This document shows, piece after piece, positions 61,201 through 64,000 of a stretch of DNA of 64,000 bases (positions are counted from its first letter, which is position 1; each line of letters starts with the position of its first letter). This stretch comes from Tetragonia tetragonoides. Lineage: Eukaryota > Streptophyta > Magnoliopsida > Caryophyllales > Aizoaceae. Both the position numbers and the translations under genes were made by a program. Where the stretch lies: the NCBI GenBank assembly GCA_038025085.1, contig CM076153.1, positions 5,053,501 through 5,117,500 of the forward strand, given 5' to 3'. The notes beneath the pieces were generated by a model. The model saw nothing but the letters and a program-made list of their open reading frames with translations. It did no database searches and was not told the DNA's origin.

Positions 61201-61413
61201 AAAAATTGCAGGGATCTGGTGTCCTGGGTGTTTCAGATGAAATCTGAGAAGAAAGAAGAACAGGTGATAGATCCCTCAATTTGGGACAAGGATCGAGAGA
61301 AGCAGCTTTTAGAGGTTCTTGGTATTGCTTGTAAATGCTTGAATCAGGATCCAAGGCAAAGACCATCCATAGACCAGGTTGTTTTATGGCTTGATTCAAT
61401 TGATACCAGTTGA
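58264..61413 (+). CDS. PSKR2: PSKR2-type LRR receptor-like kinase (phytosulfokine receptor)
   Basis: Single exon, 1049 aa. Plasma-membrane receptor kinase of LRR subfamily X for tyrosine-sulfated phytosulfokine, promoting cell growth and tuning defence. Signal peptide to about residue 33; N-cap with [12 protein letters not shown] and the paired Cys in NCCEWDGV; about 21 LRRs; the island domain that binds PSK at about 520-560 ([20 protein letters not shown]); single membrane segment about 694-715; kinase domain from about 775 with [16 protein letters not shown] (catalytic Lys about 800), [11 protein letters not shown] at about 916, and [12 protein letters not shown]. All catalytic motifs are intact (RD kinase). 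The island and juxtamembrane parts follow PSKR2 rather than PSY1R in my recollection. A second in-frame Met lies three codons downstream. Confidence 0.95.
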   Translation: MLVMEGHLVVILKWVFLVFFACSFGGLETLSQACDPIDLLALRQFAGNLTSGQIISTWGNSSNCCEWDGVSCEGVNNGSSATRVTMLILRRKGLKGIISRSLGQLNWLEVLDLSYNHLGGALPAELSNLQQLVFLDVSHNMLLGSVGEAFSGLKSIQTLNISSNLFNGTLSDFGVLPNMVVFNISNNSFGGQFHSGICSSAKIRAVEISMNFFTGGLESFENCTSSLQQLHADVNSLSGDLPSFVYGMPALEQLTISANNFSGKISEEISKLSGLKILVISSNHFFGPFPNVLGNLTKLEQLVAETNSFSGPLPSSLSQCSRLEVLDLRNNSFKGIIDLDFSGLPNLSVLDLASNRFSGPIPTSLSSCKKLKTLSIAKNNLTGQVPGNFGNLTSLSFLSLSNNSLVNLSGALTTLQQCENLTTLILTRNFHGEEIPRNLAGFDNLRVLALGNCALRGQIPIWLQKCGKLEVLDLSWNHLKGSVPSWIGQMENLFYLDFSNNTLSGEIPKALMQLKSLISSRGNSSADPFGINGIPLYVKRNQSAYGLQYNQVSSFPPSIYLSNNRFNGTISSDIGRLKQLHVLDLSRNNITGTIPESISNMRNLEVLDLSYNDLEGSIPASLNNLTFLAKFSVAYNHLQGSIPTGVQFQSFPNSSFDGNAGLCGSTQAPPCTNADNMGLGPKVPSGSSNKFRRSSILGITISVGVGIALLLAVLLIRLSAKEKRVPTVYSDEESGRPPRLSEGFGAAKLVLFYNTDCKDLTVGELLKSTDNFSQANIIGCGGFGLVYKATLPNGNKVAIKRLSGDCGQMEREFRAEVDALSKAQHKNLVSLEGYCQIGDDKLLIYSYMENGSLDYWLHECIDGGSVLNWTARLRIAQGAGHGLVYLHKVCQPNIVHRDIKSSNILLDEKFEAHLADFGLSRLLRPYDTHVTTDLVGTLGYIPPEYGQTLTATFKGDVYSFGVVLLELLTGRRPVEVCKGKNCRDLVSWVFQMKSEKKEEQVIDPSIWDKDREKQLLEVLGIACKCLNQDPRQRPSIDQVVLWLDSIDTS

Positions 61414-63510
61414 TTTGTTTGAAATCTAGGAGTTTAGGCAGAGAATATTACCATAATTCTGTAAAGATATAGCGGGGTATTAAGCTGGAATGGTGTTCAT
61501 TGGGTAGTTTGGGTTTTCTTTGATGAAAATTTACTGTATACGTACAGGTTAATATTTGTATACCTCGGCCATTTGGTCATTTCTATGAGTAATAATAAGC
61601 ATAAACGTTTCAAATTTCAATCAATTGCTCCTGGGATCTGCTGACGAAGCAGTGTACAGTATCCTATAATGCTTTAGTATTTGCTTATACAAGCAAAATT
61701 GCTTGAGATGGGTCTATTTTGGTTTAGTGAGGATCTGAATCAAGTTGCTGCCTATCACAATGGAGCAAAAGCCTTGTGGTTTATACCACAAACTTCCTTA
61801 ATGGTTTGTTCCTTTTGCTTAATTTGAGATTGCATTGCATTTTTCAGGCTTCGGAAATGCGGATGTTCCTGATGCCGTTGTCAGAAACTTAAGCAGTCAA
61901 ATATACTGGTTAGCCAGAACCCTTTTCTCTGCTGGTACATCCTTCATGCTTTCGGTGGATAATGCTACATGTACATCCTTGAATGAATTACATTGTCTAA
62001 ACTGTGATTTTCCTGAATGAGAGCTAAATGTTTCTGCTTTTTCGGTTCCCTAGTTCACATGGAAGATGAAGTAATAACAACATTCATTCTGCAAAATTTT
62101 CAAAATTGGTAGACAATACATCTTCCGTTCTTTGAATATGCCGATATGCGTTCTCACTAGTTATTTGTCGAAATCAATGGGAGATGCAGAGCACTTCTTG
62201 TGAGTTCATGTATAAGTTGTTAGTGAAACATGCTGGTTTGTGAATTAGAATATGTGATTTAGTCTTGTCAGTCCGCGTAATTTTCTCAGTTCAAAGGTCA
62301 GCCATGCATGCAGCTCTGTTTTTCACCCTGTACTGTAGTCTGTTTTGTAAAAGTTTCATTTAGACTTCTTTTCCCTATTGCCTTCATGATCTAAAATATC
62401 TAAGCTACTCATAATGTTCACAATAGTGAAGCCTACTTTCACATTTTTCTTTGTTGACTTGTGGATGGATACTAAAAGCTGCTTTTCTCCATCCTTCCCT
62501 TGTTTACTTTTCATTTTCAATTAGGTGTGTTTTATAATCTGCTACTTTTTATGAGTAACTTTTTCATGAGCCACAGAATATGCCCCAAGAAGTCTGAAGA
62601 AACACAGGAATAGATAGGATAAAGTTCCTTTTTCACGCGCTAGAAGAAAAAGAAAACACGAACAAAAAAGGGTGAACAGAAGGAAAAAAACATCCTAGGT
62701 TGGAAAAAAAAGAAGCCATTTTGACAATTTTGATAGGGAAGGCCGAAGGAGGTAAAGGAGTCAAAGGTATGTGAAAAGCAGTACGCTTTACATTCAATAT
62801 GATAGTTGATCATAATTTTCCAGAGAAAAAAAATTGATTTTTCGAAAGTTGTAAAGCTGTTTGATCACTAAGCGTCTTAAATTGATTTTTACTCGTATTA
62901 AAATGTACTGCACTGATCAATTGAACTTTCCAAAACTTTATGTTCGCCAAATAACTCAAATATTTTGTATTTATGAGGAATTTATTCTACTACCTATGTT
63001 TTTTCATGTCAACCAAACAACCATGTCAGAAGTATCCTAATCTCCTTAATTAGCTATTACACATCTTCATTAACAGTAGCTTTAGTGTTTTTTGCTTGTC
63101 AACAATACCCTAGTTACTGTCTAATGTAGAATGTGTTTTTGTTCATTGAATTGAGTCGAACTCCACTAAAATGAACTAAATTCGTTAGTAAATGAGTGGA
63201 AAAGAAAACATTCATAATTACTTAATTAGTGTACTGAAGCTCCCTGAACCTCAAAGATGAGAAGCTATAGTGTATTGATTAGTGGATACAGACCTGACCC
63301 TAATATTTAACCCTTTGAAGAGGGAAAAACAGCTAAAGATAAAGAAAAAAGAAAATCCCTGTAGCTTAGTTCTAATTCTATCACAACCGGACACCAATTT
63401 GATATGCATGTAACGTGTCCAATTTCATGGACGTGTCAAGCAGGGCTTGTGCCACTGCCACTAACAACTGACAGGTAACAGTCAGGACTCAGCGGTTTAT
63501 TAAGGCCCTG
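61414..63510. other. Intergenic and PSKR2 3' region, no further gene seen
   Basis: AATAATAAGC near 61590 may be a polyadenylation signal for PSKR2. A 61-codon frame at 61835-62020 has no recognisable motif. Confidence 0.55.
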
Positions 63511-63515
63511 GATAG

Positions 63516-63522
63516 TATATAT
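63516..63522 (+). promoter_or_regulatory. TATA box of the right-edge gene
   Basis: TATATAT about 59 bp before the ATG at 63575; a start near 63545-63550 would leave a short leader and excludes the upstream ATG at 63536. Confidence 0.5.
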
Positions 63523-63574
63523 CTTGGATGAACATATGCTAGCTAGAGTATTTGCTTTAGAAACAATTAGGAAG

Positions 63575-64000
63575 ATGATGATGAAGAGCTATATTTCAAC
63601 TGCAAGAAGTCTTCTCAATATCTCCAAAGCTTATGAATCTTCTTCTGGTTATAACCTGCAAAGAGCTTCCACCTTCTCCCATCAGTCTCAGGCAAGTTCA
63701 CCCCTTCTCTATTTTATCTTCCACACTAGCTACTACTTTGTATTTGCTCATATCTACAATGAGTTTAGCTAATTAGTTGTTTAAAAATAAAAATTGGATT
63801 TGTGAAAGTCGGGCTCTTAGACCCATTGAGCAAAGAGGTTGGAGGCGTGAAAGCTCTACTGACTGAGCCACTGAGGTCTCACATTTTGCTCAAACATTTG
63901 TTTGCGCTAGCTAATAATTAAAATTGATCTATTGTTCGACTGTGAAAACAGGGTATTCATCATACAAACATAGACAAACCATTTGAAAGAAGCGAGCCTA
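63575..64000 (+). CDS. Unidentified gene, 5' part, possibly mitochondrial precursor
   Basis: Exon 1 63575-63691 (39 codons) and exon 2 from 63952 to the window edge, in frame. The N-terminus MMMKSYISTARSLLNISK is basic, hydroxylated and amphipathic, with no acidic residue, which suggests a mitochondrial presequence. The donor is CAG/GCAAGT, so the intron would be of the GC-AG class; the acceptor is AAAACAG. The continuation GIHHTNIDKPFERSEP is open. I do not recognise the family. An intron is inferred; without it the frame runs on to 63772. Confidence 0.5.
63800..63882 (-). repeat. tRNA-derived SINE relic
   Basis: On the minus strand GTGGCTCAGTCAGTAGAGC is an A box and tRNA-like start; the B-box region is degenerate. 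It lies inside the proposed intron of the right-edge gene. Confidence 0.5.

Overview
The window is nuclear DNA of a flowering plant, most likely a eudicot. It is AT-rich, the genes have many GT-AG introns, every recognisable protein is of a plant family, and the space between genes is full of plant transposons and microsatellites. There is no sign of a prokaryote or an organelle. The species cannot be named from the sequence alone.

Layout, left to right. 1-1960: tandem array of a ~305-317 bp repeat, ending in a short minisatellite. 2268-10907 (-): DEP1, the methionine-salvage dehydratase/enolase-phosphatase, ten exons, last exon missing from the window. 12153-19874 (+): twelve-exon gene for a protein with a DnaJ-like zinc-binding Cys region, divergent from DEP1 (EMB2737-like). 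20729-21544 (-): RALF peptide-hormone precursor in two exons. 22916-29977: two related inverted-repeat elements flank a complete but decayed Copia LTR retrotransposon (23964-29559, TSD TTATA), which carries a nested hAT-type MITE (25600-26130, 8-bp TSD). 31813-33181 (-): early nodulin-like arabinogalactan protein. 34683-34877 (-): small secreted Cys-rich peptide. 36280-37600: second array of the same ~310 bp repeat. 39917-42993 (+) and 43525-46487 (-): two tail-to-tail MATE (DTX) transporters. 48162-48344 (-): small Cys-rich, Ala/Pro-tailed protein. 49849-52402 (-): 3-hydroxyacyl/3-hydroxybutyryl-CoA dehydrogenase-like protein. 54998-55540: Mutator-type MITE with a perfect 9-bp TSD. 58264-61413 (+): single-exon LRR receptor kinase, PSKR2 type. 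63575 to the right edge (+): start of an unidentified gene.

DEP1, the EMB2737-like gene, ENODL1, the small protein and PSKR2 come in the same order as I recall for Arabidopsis At5g53850-At5g53890. This looks like a conserved microsyntenic block expanded by insertion of RALF, MATE and CoA-dehydrogenase genes and by transposons. The genes do not form a pathway: they cover methionine salvage, peptide signalling (a RALF ligand and a PSK receptor), cell-surface glycoprotein, efflux and acyl-CoA metabolism.

I found no clearly new biological system. The most useful observations are the RALF gene with an intron exactly at the boundary of the mature hormone, two repeat arrays that share the same ordered degenerate end plus a third single-copy relic, the differing intron number of the two MATE paralogues, a duplicated exon end inside an intron, and several transposons whose target-site duplications can be read directly.
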